Origin: Litorimonas sp046250185
GTDB taxonomy: Bacteria > Pseudomonadota > Alphaproteobacteria > Caulobacterales > Maricaulaceae
Direction: 5' to 3' (one strand)
DNA: 64,000 nt
Assembly: GCF_046250185.1 (NCBI RefSeq)
Contig: NZ_CP176469.1
A program made the position numbers and the translations under genes. The number at the start of each line of letters is the position of its first letter. The stretch's first letter is position 1. The notes below the pieces were generated by a model. That model did not search any database. It saw nothing but the letters and a program-made list of their open reading frames with translations, and was not told the origin of the DNA. Of this stretch, positions 33,974-42,373 are shown one piece after another.

Positions 33974-34498
33974 TTATTGCGCAGTCTTTTTATCATATAC
34001 GCGAATTGTGAAAGGATAGTCGTCTTTTTCACCCTGCGGCACATTTGTTTCGCGGCTCAACTGCCAATCAAAGGCCGAGATTGCGGGGAAATGCGCATCT
34101 CCGTCAATTACTGCGTCCACATCCGTAATATAAAGACGGTCGCAAAAGGGCAAGAGCCGCGCATAAAGCTGCGCCCCGCCGATCAACATAATCTCGTCCG
34201 TCCCCGTCAATCCCGCCAATTCATAGCCCCGCCCGATCATATCGTGCAGATCAGTAAAGACTTCAGCTTTGGGCGCAGAATAATTCGCGTCCCGCGTCAG
34301 CACCAAATTCGGCCGCCCTGGCAGCGGGAACGGTAAGCTCTCCCACGTCACCCGCCCCATCAAAACAGGCTTGCCCATCGTAGTCGCTTTGAAGAATTGC
34401 AAATCGCTAGACAGGCGCCACGGCAAGTCGCCATCGCGGCCAATCACATTATTTCTCGATTTCGCGACAATCAAAGAGAGCTTAGGATTCGTAGACAT
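33974..34498 (-). CDS. folA: Dihydrofolate reductase
   Basis: NADPH-dependent reductase that regenerates tetrahydrofolate. The 174-residue chain carries SLIVAKSRNNVIGRDGDLPWRLSSDLQFFK with the catalytic acidic position in the PWRL-S-DL segment, KPVLMGRVTWESLP, NLVLTRD and MLIGGAQLY. thyA, the enzyme that consumes the folate product, is 2.7 kb away on the same strand rather than adjacent. It diverges from the VUT transporter gene across 45 bases. Confidence 0.95.
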   Translation of the reverse strand: MSTNPKLSLIVAKSRNNVIGRDGDLPWRLSSDLQFFKATTMGKPVLMGRVTWESLPFPLPGRPNLVLTRDANYSAPKAEVFTDLHDMIGRGYELAGLTGTDEIMLIGGAQLYARLLPFCDRLYITDVDAVIDGDAHFPAISAFDWQLSRETNVPQGEKDDYPFTIRVYDKKTAQ

Positions 34499-34543
34499 GG
34501 AAAGTGGGTTACACGAGGCCCAGCGCTACGTATAGAGAACAAA

Positions 34544-35080
34544 ATGTCCACTTATTCCAATATCGCCCCGAAGCGCTCGGCCTTTATCAAATATACGATC
34601 CTCTATGTCCTGTTGATCCCTTTCATTAATTGGAGTTTTACGTGGGCGCCGATGTGGGAAGTCCTGCCGGGTTGGGCGTTCAACCCTGTGACGATAGTGA
34701 CGGGCCTTGTGCTGGTCGTGCGAGATTTTGCGCAGCGCGAGGTCGGGCATTGGGTCTTGCTCGCTATGGCGGTTGCGCTCGGCCTGACCGCTTGGGCGGC
34801 GGGGCCAGAACTCGCGGTCGCCAGCGGCGCCGCTTTCGCGATTGCGGAAATGGTCGATTGGGCGCTGTTCACCTTCACCAAATACAAGCTTTCCACCCGT
34901 GTCTTGCTATCCTCCGCCATTGCCGCGCCGCTTGATACGACGATCTTTCTCTACGGCGCAGACCTCATCCGTCCCGATCAACTCACACTGCCCAATGTCA
35001 CTATGAGCATTGCGGGGAAGATGGTGGGCGCTATTGTAATCTGGTGGATCGTTAAAAACAGATTGGAACGCGATGTCTGA
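34544..35080 (+). CDS. VUT-family (YhhQ-like) transporter, possibly for a queuosine precursor
   Basis: A 178-residue inner-membrane protein with about six hydrophobic segments. VVRDFAQREVGHWVLLAMAVAL near residue 60 and AIAEMVDWALFTFTKYKLSTRVLLSSAIAAPLDTTIFLYG near 105 match VUT/YhhQ proteins, some of which import queuine precursors. The frame opens at 34397 inside folA, but the ATG at 34544 has a GAGAAC site and starts the hydrophobic domain. Its last eight bases overlap the zinc-ribbon gene, so the two are coupled. The substrate is inferred from family only. Confidence 0.75.
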   Translation: MSTYSNIAPKRSAFIKYTILYVLLIPFINWSFTWAPMWEVLPGWAFNPVTIVTGLVLVVRDFAQREVGHWVLLAMAVALGLTAWAAGPELAVASGAAFAIAEMVDWALFTFTKYKLSTRVLLSSAIAAPLDTTIFLYGADLIRPDQLTLPNVTMSIAGKMVGAIVIWWIVKNRLERDV

Positions 35081-35420
35081 CCTCCCTCCCACGGCCCTCC
35101 CTCCCTGCCCGCAATGCGCGTGCGAATATACTTATGAAGACGGCGCGCTGATGGTCTGCCCCGAATGTGCCCATGAGTGGAGCGCCAATCCTGAATTTTC
35201 TACCGAACGCGTTTATAAAGACGCCAATGGAAACATCCTCGACGAGGGCGACTGGGTCACGATCATCAAGGACCTGAAAGTCAAAGGCACATCCAAAGTT
35301 GCCAAAGTCGGCACCAAAGTCAAAATCAACCGCCTCATCGACGAAGATCACGACATCGACTGCAAAATCGACGGCATCGGCGCGATGAAATTGAAGACGA
35401 TGTTCGTTAAGAAGGCTTAG
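35073..35420 (+). CDS. YjdM/PhnA-family zinc-ribbon protein
   Basis: A 115-residue cytosolic protein with an N-terminal zinc ribbon (C12-x2-C15 and C29-x2-C32) and the C-terminal PhnA domain (DGDWVTIIKDLKVKGTSKVAKVGTKV-like segment near residue 60, MKLKTMFVKKA at the end). The name PhnA is historical; a role in phosphonate use is not established. Begins inside the last codons of the VUT gene. Confidence 0.9.
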   Translation: MSDLPPTALPPCPQCACEYTYEDGALMVCPECAHEWSANPEFSTERVYKDANGNILDEGDWVTIIKDLKVKGTSKVAKVGTKVKINRLIDEDHDIDCKIDGIGAMKLKTMFVKKA

Positions 35421-35792
35421 CTTGAAAAAGCGCCTATAACTCCGCCGCCCAATGGACGCGAAGGATAACGAATAAGCGGGACAGCCCGCGAAGCCAGCAT
35501 CCGTGACGGATACCGAAATAATTAGTTTGTTTCTCACGAAAGTAGCTTCGCGGCGGTGTTTGTTGATCAGCGGCCAGTTGTTCGCATCCAGATATTCCTT
35601 AGAATATCAAAATGATCGGCCCCGCTTAAAAAGGGTCACGCACGCGGCTGTCACACCGGATACGCTTAACCACACCGTCCTCTGATCCAAAACCTGACGC
35701 GTTCCTGTCCCAAGATCAGAAGAACGAGGGTGTTGTATCACACGGTTTGAAGGCGGGGATTAGTCTCTTACAATAGAGCCAATATCTAGCCA
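35421..35792. other. 372-base non-coding gap with a perfect inverted repeat
   Basis: The only gap over 300 bases in the window. It holds a perfect inverted repeat GATATTC-CTTA-GAATATC (35591-35608) and a small GCGGG/CCCGC hairpin near 35477. A 60-codon frame at 35503-35685 has no ribosome site and unusual composition; I do not accept it. No tRNA, known RNA or clear promoter is seen. It separates the YjdM gene from the oppositely oriented peptidase, so it is a convergent intergenic region and may be decayed sequence. Confidence 0.4.
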
Positions 35793-37172
35793 CTACTCCC
35801 CGTTAAATAACTCGACTGTGCCTGCCGTCATGGACTGCACGCCGAGGATCAGGGTTTCTCTCGGTTTTGGAGCAAAAAATGGGGAGTGGTTGGCGGGGGG
35901 CGTTGTGCCGTCTTTGGCGGCCTCTGCCATAACTTTGGGATCATTGCCGCCTGTCCAGAAGATCAGCGTTGGAATGTCTTTATCATAGCGGTGAAATTGC
36001 GAGAAATCCTCGCCGCCCATGCTCGGAGGACGGGTCACGACTTTCTCTGCGCCAATGCTCTCGGAAATCGCAGCCATCACGCGTTCTGTCATCTCGGGAT
36101 CGTTGAAAGTCGAGGGCGTGTAGTCGCTTTCATAGCTAACGACGGGCATAAGGTCGTCGGGAAGTCCCGCAGACTTCGCTTGAGCCAGCGCGATGCGTTT
36201 AATTCCGTCCAGCAGATTCTGGCGCACATCGTCGTCATAGCTGCGCACGGTGATCAGCAGCTTCGCTTCGTCTGGAATAATGTTGTGCTTATAGCCCGCT
36301 TGAAACGAGCCCACTGTCACAACACCGCTTTGCAGCGGGTTCGTCTCGCGGGATACTAGCGTTTGCAGCGCGTTGATGATCTGCGCCCCGATGACGATGG
36401 GGTCTTTACCCATATGCGGGGCGGAGCCGTGCGCACCGATACCTTTGATCGTGATATCCACACTGTCCACATTCGCCAGCGCGTAACCAGATGTGTAGGC
36501 GATTGTCCCGGCGCTGTCCCAGCCAGACGTGTGAGTCGATAGGACGTAATCAGGCTTTGGGAAACGCTTATACAGGCCATCTTCCAGCATCGCCAACGCG
36601 CCGAGGCCAATCTCTTCGGCAGGCTGTCCGATCAGGACGAGCGTGCCTGACCAGTCATCCTTCATCTTCACGAGTTGTCGCGCTGTCCCAACCAAAATCG
36701 CCATATGACTGTCATGGGCGCAAGCGTGCATGACGGGGGCGTCATTGCCTTTATGGTCTGTGGCGATAACTTTGGAGGCGTAAGACAGCCCCGTCTTTTC
36801 CTCCAGCGGCAGAGCGTCCATATCAGCGCGGAGCATGACAGTCGGCCCGTCGCCATTCTTCATCACAGCCACAAGCCCGTAACTGCCGACACCCGGTAGA
36901 ACTTCGCCGACGTCTTTCTTCACCTTCGCCTTCACCCAGTTATCGCCAACGCGTTCCGTGACGTCAAAGCCAAGCCCGCGTAGCTCCTTTGCCAAACGCG
37001 CCGCGCTTTTTTCCTCGCGGAAGGATAGCTCTGGGTTTTCGTGGAAATGCTTATAGAGGTCGAGGACGTAATCATAATCTGCCTCGACTTCATTGGGCAG
37101 ATCATGCGCGCTGGCCATCCCCGCCAAGCCCGCCATCAATATCGCTGCTGTGCCTAATAGAAATTGTCTCAT
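35793..37172 (-). CDS. Exported M20D-family amidohydrolase/carboxypeptidase
   Basis: Zinc peptidase of the M20D amidohydrolase group (aminoacylase, hippuricase and similar). A signal peptide (GTAAILMAGLAGMASA, cleavage near residue 22) marks it as periplasmic or secreted. Metal and catalytic motifs are MHACAHDSHMAIL near 148, GQPAEEIGLGAL near 180, and GIGAHGSAPHMGKDP in the dimerisation domain near 240; the final metal ligand is in GGEDFSQF or the ANHSPFF region. Length 459 is normal for exported members. It stands alone upstream of the thyA end. Confidence 0.88.
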   Translation of the reverse strand: MRQFLLGTAAILMAGLAGMASAHDLPNEVEADYDYVLDLYKHFHENPELSFREEKSAARLAKELRGLGFDVTERVGDNWVKAKVKKDVGEVLPGVGSYGLVAVMKNGDGPTVMLRADMDALPLEEKTGLSYASKVIATDHKGNDAPVMHACAHDSHMAILVGTARQLVKMKDDWSGTLVLIGQPAEEIGLGALAMLEDGLYKRFPKPDYVLSTHTSGWDSAGTIAYTSGYALANVDSVDITIKGIGAHGSAPHMGKDPIVIGAQIINALQTLVSRETNPLQSGVVTVGSFQAGYKHNIIPDEAKLLITVRSYDDDVRQNLLDGIKRIALAQAKSAGLPDDLMPVVSYESDYTPSTFNDPEMTERVMAAISESIGAEKVVTRPPSMGGEDFSQFHRYDKDIPTLIFWTGGNDPKVMAEAAKDGTTPPANHSPFFAPKPRETLILGVQSMTAGTVELFNGE

Positions 37173-37248
37173 ATCGTCACCTCACAAAGTTTCCACTTTG
37201 GTGACGCAGATTTTCACGAAGCGCAAGAGGACAAATGAAGCGGACAAA

Positions 37249-38043
37249 TTAAACCGCGACCTTCCCCGCAATATGCGGATGCGCTTTATAACCGAGGATT
37301 TTGATGTCATCTGAGGTGAAGCCGTCAATCTCCATGACCTCTGGATTGAGCTTGAGACGGGGGAGCGGGAGGGGCTCGCGGGAGAGCTGCTCGCGCACTT
37401 GCTCGAAATGGTTGGAATAGATGTGCGCGTCGCCAAATGTATGAACAAAGTCCCCAGCTTCCAGCCCGCAGACCTGCGCCATCACATGAGTCAGAAGCGC
37501 GTAGCTGGCGATATTAAACGGCACGCCGAGGAAAATATCAGCGCTGCGCTGATAGAGCTGGCAAGAGAGTTTTCCGTCGGCTACATGAAACTGAAACAGA
37601 CAATGACAGGGCGGCAGGGCCATATCGTCAACGTCCGCGGGGTTCCAAGCAGACACGATGTGGCGACGAGAATGGGGGTTGGTCTTGATCGCTTCGACCA
37701 CGTTTTTGACTTGATCAATCACGGCGCCCTCTGGCCCCTCCCAGCGACGCCATTGTTTGCCATAGACAGGGCCAAGATCGCCGTTTTCATCCGCCCACTC
37801 ATCCCAAATACGCACGCCATTGTCTTGCAGATATTTGATGTTTGTATCACCTGCCAAAAACCAGATCAGCTCATGGACAATCGACTTTTTGTGCAGCTTC
37901 TTCGTCGTGACCATCGGGAAGCCGTCCGCAAGATCAAAGCGCATTTGATAGCCGAAGACGCCGCGCGTGCCAGTGCCTGTGCGGTCGCTGCGGTCTGTGC
38001 CGTGTTCCATGACGTGAGAAAGGAGATCGAGATATTGTTGCAT
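37249..38043 (-). CDS. thyA: Thymidylate synthase (ThyA)
   Basis: Makes dTMP from dUMP with methylene-tetrahydrofolate. At 264 residues it equals E. coli ThyA. Motifs: DRTGTGT near 20, catalytic C146 in LPPCHCLFQF, RSADIFLGVPFNIASYALLTHV near 170 and the folate-binding FVHTFGDAHIYSNH near 205. A C-terminal Val is preserved. The dihydrofolate made here is recycled by the folA product encoded 3.3 kb upstream. Confidence 0.97.
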   Translation of the reverse strand: MQQYLDLLSHVMEHGTDRSDRTGTGTRGVFGYQMRFDLADGFPMVTTKKLHKKSIVHELIWFLAGDTNIKYLQDNGVRIWDEWADENGDLGPVYGKQWRRWEGPEGAVIDQVKNVVEAIKTNPHSRRHIVSAWNPADVDDMALPPCHCLFQFHVADGKLSCQLYQRSADIFLGVPFNIASYALLTHVMAQVCGLEAGDFVHTFGDAHIYSNHFEQVREQLSREPLPLPRLKLNPEVMEIDGFTSDDIKILGYKAHPHIAGKVAV

Positions 38044-38161
38044 AACCCTGCTTAGCCTGAACAGCGCGATTCGCGAAATCGCGTTTTTCTGATATCCACA
38101 GCCTTGACAGCCCGCCCAACAAAGCGCAGTTTATTATTGTTAAACAATAAGGAACGACTCA

Positions 38162-38485
38162 ATGGATAGACACCACTATGATCGCGAAATCGTCGACATG
38201 GCTGCGTCACTTACCGAAGGGCAGCGCTATAAATTCATGGAACTGCTGCAGCGTGAGGCGCTAAACCCTGTCGAAGTCTTTGGCTGGAATATGTGGCTTG
38301 GCTGGCTCGGTATTGACCGATTTATCGTCGGTGACATTGTCCTTGGCGTGTTCAAGCTTATCACACTTGGTGGGCTAGGTATCTGGCAAATCGTTGACTG
38401 TTTTCTGATCGGCAATCGCGCGCGGGACAAGAATTACGAAACCGCGCTAGATATATATGAGCATGTCAAAGCAACGCGCGGCTAG
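38162..38485 (+). CDS. TM2-domain membrane protein
   Basis: A 107-residue protein with a charged N-terminal helix (about 1-36) and a TM2 domain: WNMWLGWLGIDRFIVGDIVLGVFKLITLGGLGIWQIVDCFLI, two helices joined by the DRF turn. TM2 proteins occur in bacteria and eukaryotes; no defined bacterial role. It starts behind an AAGGA site (38151-38155) and overlaps the end of the M14 peptidase gene by four bases, tail to tail. Confidence 0.88.
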   Translation: MDRHHYDREIVDMAASLTEGQRYKFMELLQREALNPVEVFGWNMWLGWLGIDRFIVGDIVLGVFKLITLGGLGIWQIVDCFLIGNRARDKNYETALDIYEHVKATRG

Positions 38486-39606
38486 AGCTGTTCTACAACA
38501 TCCCGTATCGCATTGAGGGCATCAAAGCCAAGCTGCGCGGCACGGTCTGGCGACCACCCGACACTCTCGTCTGGATAATCTGCATTGTCTTTGAACGGCA
38601 TTTCCAGCGTCATAGCAAGGCAATCATAGCGGTGCGCCGTGAAATTCGTGCACATCGTCAAATTCGCTTTTCCGGGAGCCGTCGTCGCGTAGCCATGCTT
38701 CGTTTGAAAATCAGGGCTCGCTTTTTTGTAAGCGCTTAAGAAGTCCGCGAGGTCTTTGGCCTGCTTCTCGGTATAACCGGGGATGCCTTCTGCGCCCGCG
38801 ATAAAGTTATACGGCAAGCTCTCATCGCCGTGGACATCGAGGCAGAGGACAGGCTTAGCCTTATCCATTGCTGCAATCGTGTGAAGGACTTCGGGCGAGT
38901 TTTCCAACGTCGCCACGCCCCATTCGCGGTTCAGATTTGCGCCGTTAACATTGGTCCGCAAATTCCCGCGACATGACCCATCAGGGTTCATATTCGGAAC
39001 GACATAGAAAGTCGCAGCCTTGCGAAGCGACATTGCAACATCGTCATCCGTATCGAGCAGGCGCGACAGGAACCCCTCCATCCACCATTCCGCCATGCTC
39101 TCGCCAGGGTGTTGGCGGGCAATGACCCAGATCGGTTTCGGACCCTCACCCACGATCAGGCAATCCAGTGACTGCCCCTCGATCGAGTGGCCGATGACGT
39201 TAAGGCTCACACCCTCTTGCTGCACACATTCCGCGATCAAATCCGCATGGCGCTCCATAGAATAAGGCGCAAAGTAAGCGATATAGAGGCTGTCTTGTTC
39301 GGGCGTGACTTCAATGATCAACTGCCCGTTTTCATAGCGGGTCGTCGGAATCCGAAACCAGTCATCGCGGTCATAACTCGCCACAGCTTTATAGCCGTCC
39401 CAGCCACCGACAAAGGCCGCACCCTTGGCATTTTCAATCACCATGCGGCAGGCTTGCCCTTTCGCGCCCGTGATGCGAAAATAAAACCACTGATAAAAAT
39501 CAGACTTGGTATCTTTGCGGATATTTAGACGAATATCGCGCGGATCGCTCATGTCTTTGACGACGATGTTTCCGCTATCAAAAGCGGATGAAATGTGAAG
39601 CATCAT
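38482..39606 (-). CDS. M14-family cytosolic zinc carboxypeptidase
   Basis: Metallocarboxypeptidase of the cytosolic carboxypeptidase type. It has the beta-sandwich domain that precedes the catalytic domain in this group (about 1-125) and an M14 domain with H166 and E169 in RQHPGESMAEWWMEG, substrate-binding NMNPDGSCRGNLRTNVNGANLNREW near 205, the third zinc ligand in DVHGDE near 258 and the catalytic glutamate in MTLEMPF near 335. No signal peptide. It closes a three-gene minus-strand operon after argE and the N-acetylglutamate synthase; it may release an amino acid such as Arg, Lys or Glu from a peptide. The substrate is not known. Confidence 0.88.
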   Translation of the reverse strand: MMLHISSAFDSGNIVVKDMSDPRDIRLNIRKDTKSDFYQWFYFRITGAKGQACRMVIENAKGAAFVGGWDGYKAVASYDRDDWFRIPTTRYENGQLIIEVTPEQDSLYIAYFAPYSMERHADLIAECVQQEGVSLNVIGHSIEGQSLDCLIVGEGPKPIWVIARQHPGESMAEWWMEGFLSRLLDTDDDVAMSLRKAATFYVVPNMNPDGSCRGNLRTNVNGANLNREWGVATLENSPEVLHTIAAMDKAKPVLCLDVHGDESLPYNFIAGAEGIPGYTEKQAKDLADFLSAYKKASPDFQTKHGYATTAPGKANLTMCTNFTAHRYDCLAMTLEMPFKDNADYPDESVGWSPDRAAQLGFDALNAIRDVVEQL

Positions 39607-39611
39607 GGGGG

Positions 39612-40748
39612 TTATTCCTCTTTAAAGTCATTGGGTGCAGATGCAGCGGCGATAATCGCGGAGGGTATTTCGGGGGCGTCCAGCCCTTTCCAAAACACCC
39701 GCCATTCGCCGCTAATCTGCATGCCGTCACAGTGGCGCATGTACCAGTCATTAAAAGGGTTATCCATGCGTGATCGCCAGAAAAATGACGGCACATCCGC
39801 GCACATGGCGTCCCATAAATCACGCGCTATCCCCTCGCCGCGCGCTTCTTGCAATACCCAAAACTTTGACAGGTAAGGCAATCCCGCCATCTGTGTAAAC
39901 AATGCCCCGCCGCGAAGATCGCTTTCGACGAAACCTTGAAACAGATCGCGCTTGAAGAACGCTGCGTCCACGTTTTTACCAAAGGCTTTATTGATCGATT
40001 TGGTCAGTTTGGCCTTGCCGATTTGACGAAAACTTTTGATTCTCTTGATTGAAATTTCACGTCGGATCAGCGTGCCTGAGCCCTTTGTCGTGAACAGCTC
40101 TGGCAGGAGGTTAAGCGGTGAGGCAATGATATAGCTGCGGCGCGTCTCGGCTTGGCGATCAAGCTCGATCACGTTTTGTAAAAAATTGATCTGCCCAGCG
40201 CTAAATATCTGCTTGGTCATAAGCTCTGGCAGATCTTGGATCGTCAGATTGCGCCGACGTTCCCCGTCCTCGGACAGGCCGCCCGAGGGTTGCAGGAAGA
40301 TAATCTTGTTGGGTTTAATATCTTTGACGAGTTGCGACAGGCTCATCCGACCGCGCCGTTCGGTCATTTCCAAAATCACAATTTTAGACGACCGCGCGAT
40401 CTTACGAATTTCGGGGATCAGCGCATAGGTCGCCGTGTTCAGCTTCGCCGTTTTCACACCGCTCTGCTCTAAGTCCCGAGCGAGGCGTTGCGACTGAAAC
40501 TTGATCGATGTGCGGTCTTCGTCCAGCGCCCCGATCAGCAATATCGGTGCGAGCTGCAAGTTGGAGAGTATTCGCAAATCATTGACCAAAGCCTCTAGCA
40601 GCGGGTCTTTGAGACAGCGCGGGTCAATCACGATCATCGCAAAGCGTTCGGGGTCTTGGCGGGCAAATAAGTCGGCGTAAAACTTTGCTTCATTATTCGC
40701 GCCAACAGCGGCAAGGCTGCTCAGGACCGTATCGCGCATATCACTCAT
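39612..40748 (-). CDS. N-acetylglutamate synthase with degenerate amino-acid-kinase domain
   Basis: Acetylates glutamate as the first step of arginine synthesis, or a related acylation. The C-terminal GNAT/NAT domain (about 225-370) matches the vertebrate-type synthase, with LPYLSKFWVLQEARGEGIARDLW and FFWRSRMDNPFNDWYMRHCDG followed by WRVFWKGL. The N-terminal ~220 residues retain the amino-acid-kinase fold (IIFLQPSGGLSEDGERRRNLT, SPLNLLPELFTTKGSGTLIRRE), but the ATP-site Lys-x-Gly-Gly reads VIDP and the usual HGAGPQ loop reads IGALDED. It is therefore probably a pseudokinase regulating the transferase. The start overlaps the argE stop (ATGA). Confidence 0.82.
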   Translation of the reverse strand: MSDMRDTVLSSLAAVGANNEAKFYADLFARQDPERFAMIVIDPRCLKDPLLEALVNDLRILSNLQLAPILLIGALDEDRTSIKFQSQRLARDLEQSGVKTAKLNTATYALIPEIRKIARSSKIVILEMTERRGRMSLSQLVKDIKPNKIIFLQPSGGLSEDGERRRNLTIQDLPELMTKQIFSAGQINFLQNVIELDRQAETRRSYIIASPLNLLPELFTTKGSGTLIRREISIKRIKSFRQIGKAKLTKSINKAFGKNVDAAFFKRDLFQGFVESDLRGGALFTQMAGLPYLSKFWVLQEARGEGIARDLWDAMCADVPSFFWRSRMDNPFNDWYMRHCDGMQISGEWRVFWKGLDAPEIPSAIIAAASAPNDFKEE

Positions 40749-41839
40749 GATAATTCACCCGACAGGGCGCGAGCATAATGCGCTGCGGCGGTCACCAGTT
40801 GCGCGCCCTCGACATATTCATTCGGGCGGTGCGCTTGTTCTAAATTTCCCGGCCCGTAGACGACCGTATTGACCCCTGCTTTGCTCAACATCGCCGCTTC
40901 TGTCCAATAGGGCAAATCGACGATTTCGACATTTTTGAAGACGTCTGTGAAAGCCGTAATATCCCGCGTGGCGAAGGGCTCAAACGCGACAATCGTATCC
41001 ATCTGCGCATCATAAGGCCCCGCCAATCGGTAGAGCGCGGCCTCCCTCGCATATACGTCATCACCGGGCGGGGGACGCATAGACACCCACAGGCTGGCCG
41101 AGGTTGGAATGACGTTGTAGGCGCCGTCCCCTTTAATATCGCCAATATTTACGCATAGCCCTTTATAGGGCGCAGACCCAAATTCTAGATTAGCAATACC
41201 ATATGCGCCAATGTCAGCCGCCAGTTGCGCCGCCTTAAGCAGCGGTTTTTCAATTGAGTCCGAGAGCGAGCTATGCCCGCCTGGCCCAGTGAAATCAGCG
41301 CGTATCGCCAACATACCCCGATGGGCACGCCCCACACTGCAGGAGGTAGGCTCGCAGACAATCGCTCGCGCCACGCCGTTCAGATGCCCTCGCGCTATGA
41401 CCTCTGGCATAATTTCGCTGCCATGTTCTTCGTCGCCTGACAGCAACACAGCCACATCTCGCGGCGTGACGGTTCCCAACGCGGCCAGAATACACGCGGC
41501 TGCGCCTTTAATATCGCTGGTGCCAAGGCCAATCCAGCGCTCACCCTCTTGGCGAAGCTTTAGCGGATCATCGCTCCAGCCGTCCCCGCTTGGCACAGTG
41601 TCTATATGCACATTCAGCAGCGTCTTCGGCTCCCCCCAAATCGCTAGCACAAAAGCGCTATCGGACTTCCCCCGCGATCGCGGGACGTTTTCCATGATCA
41701 GTTTATCAGGACGAAAACCCGCCAAAACATCGCGTAAATGTTTGACACACGCCACTTCATCCCCCGTCCCGTTGCGCGTATCAAACGCAATCAAGGGCCG
41801 AAGCTGATCGATAATAACGGTAAGCGTGACATCGGACAT
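40745..41839 (-). CDS. argE: Acetylornithine deacetylase (ArgE) or acetylcitrulline deacetylase
   Basis: Dinuclear M20 metallohydrolase that removes acetyl groups in arginine synthesis. Metal and catalytic motifs: NVHIDTVPSGDGW near 76, GLGTSDIKGAAA near 105, the catalytic glutamate in SGDEEHGS near 137, PGGHSSL in the dimerisation domain near 188 and the last His in EQAHRPNEY near 340. At 364 residues it is close to the deacetylase of the acetylcitrulline route in Xanthomonas; which substrate is used cannot be decided here. First gene of the operon with the synthase and the M14 peptidase. Confidence 0.85.
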   Translation of the reverse strand: MSDVTLTVIIDQLRPLIAFDTRNGTGDEVACVKHLRDVLAGFRPDKLIMENVPRSRGKSDSAFVLAIWGEPKTLLNVHIDTVPSGDGWSDDPLKLRQEGERWIGLGTSDIKGAAACILAALGTVTPRDVAVLLSGDEEHGSEIMPEVIARGHLNGVARAIVCEPTSCSVGRAHRGMLAIRADFTGPGGHSSLSDSIEKPLLKAAQLAADIGAYGIANLEFGSAPYKGLCVNIGDIKGDGAYNVIPTSASLWVSMRPPPGDDVYAREAALYRLAGPYDAQMDTIVAFEPFATRDITAFTDVFKNVEIVDLPYWTEAAMLSKAGVNTVVYGPGNLEQAHRPNEYVEGAQLVTAAAHYARALSGELS

Positions 41840-41964
41840 AGAACGGGTTTAGGTGCCACTACGCACTAAAACAATGCTACTCTTACCAGATCGTATATTT
41901 TTTTCGCTTGCGATTATGGTTAATCCATTATTACAAATAGTCAGCCGTAACTATGGAGGACAAT

Positions 41965-42264
41965 ATGGCGAGTGCATCCGATTATATGGATAATGTGAAA
42001 AAATACGACCCAAAAGCATCCGAGGACGATGTGCAAAAAGTCGTCAATTATTGCGGCATTGCGCTGCGTAGCAAGGACGCATCCCTTGTCTCTTGTTCAG
42101 ATGAAGCAGAACGCAACCGTGTGCGCGACGGATACGCCGCCAAGAAACTCGGCATGAGCGCCGCTGCCGCTGACAAAGCGATCGAAGCCGTATGCCAGCA
42201 AATGAAAGACGAACGCCAGAAGTCACGCGTGACTTTCCTATACCTGCTTGGCAAACACGCATAA
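41965..42264 (+). CDS. DUF2853 family small protein
   Basis: A 99-residue, all-alpha protein of a conserved alphaproteobacterial and Bacteroidetes family: DYMDNVKKYDPKASEDDVQKVV, then YGIALRSKDASLVSCSD-like core (here CGIALRSKDASLVSCSD), YAAKKLG and DERQKSRVTFLYLLGKHA. Function unknown. The frame contains an earlier ATG at 41953, but GGAGGA at 41955-41960 sets the start at 41965. A strong terminator follows, and then ssrA. Confidence 0.9.
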   Translation: MASASDYMDNVKKYDPKASEDDVQKVVNYCGIALRSKDASLVSCSDEAERNRVRDGYAAKKLGMSAAAADKAIEAVCQQMKDERQKSRVTFLYLLGKHA

Positions 42265-42293
42265 TTAGTTTCTCACTTATATGTGAGTTGGGT

Positions 42294-42327
42294 AGGCCGC
42301 GCTCTTCGGAGGGCGGCCTTTTTGTTT
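42294..42327 (+). terminator. Terminator after the DUF2853 gene
   Basis: Stem AGGCCGC (42294-42300) with GCGGCCT (42313-42319), further paired CTC/GAG toward a TTCG loop, then TTTTTG. It separates the DUF2853 gene from ssrA. Confidence 0.92.
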
Positions 42328-42338
42328 GGCGATACCCC

Positions 42339-42367
42339 TTGGAAATAACACCGCGATCGCCTATATA
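42339..42367 (+). promoter_or_regulatory. Sigma-70-type promoter of ssrA
   Basis: -35 TTGGAA (42339-42344) and -10 TATATA (42362-42367) with a 17-base spacer, placed directly between the upstream terminator and the tmRNA acceptor piece. This predicts a transcript start near 42374. Confidence 0.7.
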
Positions 42368-42373
42368 GATCAG

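Noticed and set aside
35052..35537. Long minus-strand frame across the YjdM gene
   Set aside because: Fully antisense to a clear zinc-ribbon gene; no family features and no ribosome site.
35503..35685. 60-codon plus-strand frame in the gap before the M20 gene
   Set aside because: No ribosome site, no recognisable domain, and it contains the inverted repeat; treated as non-coding.
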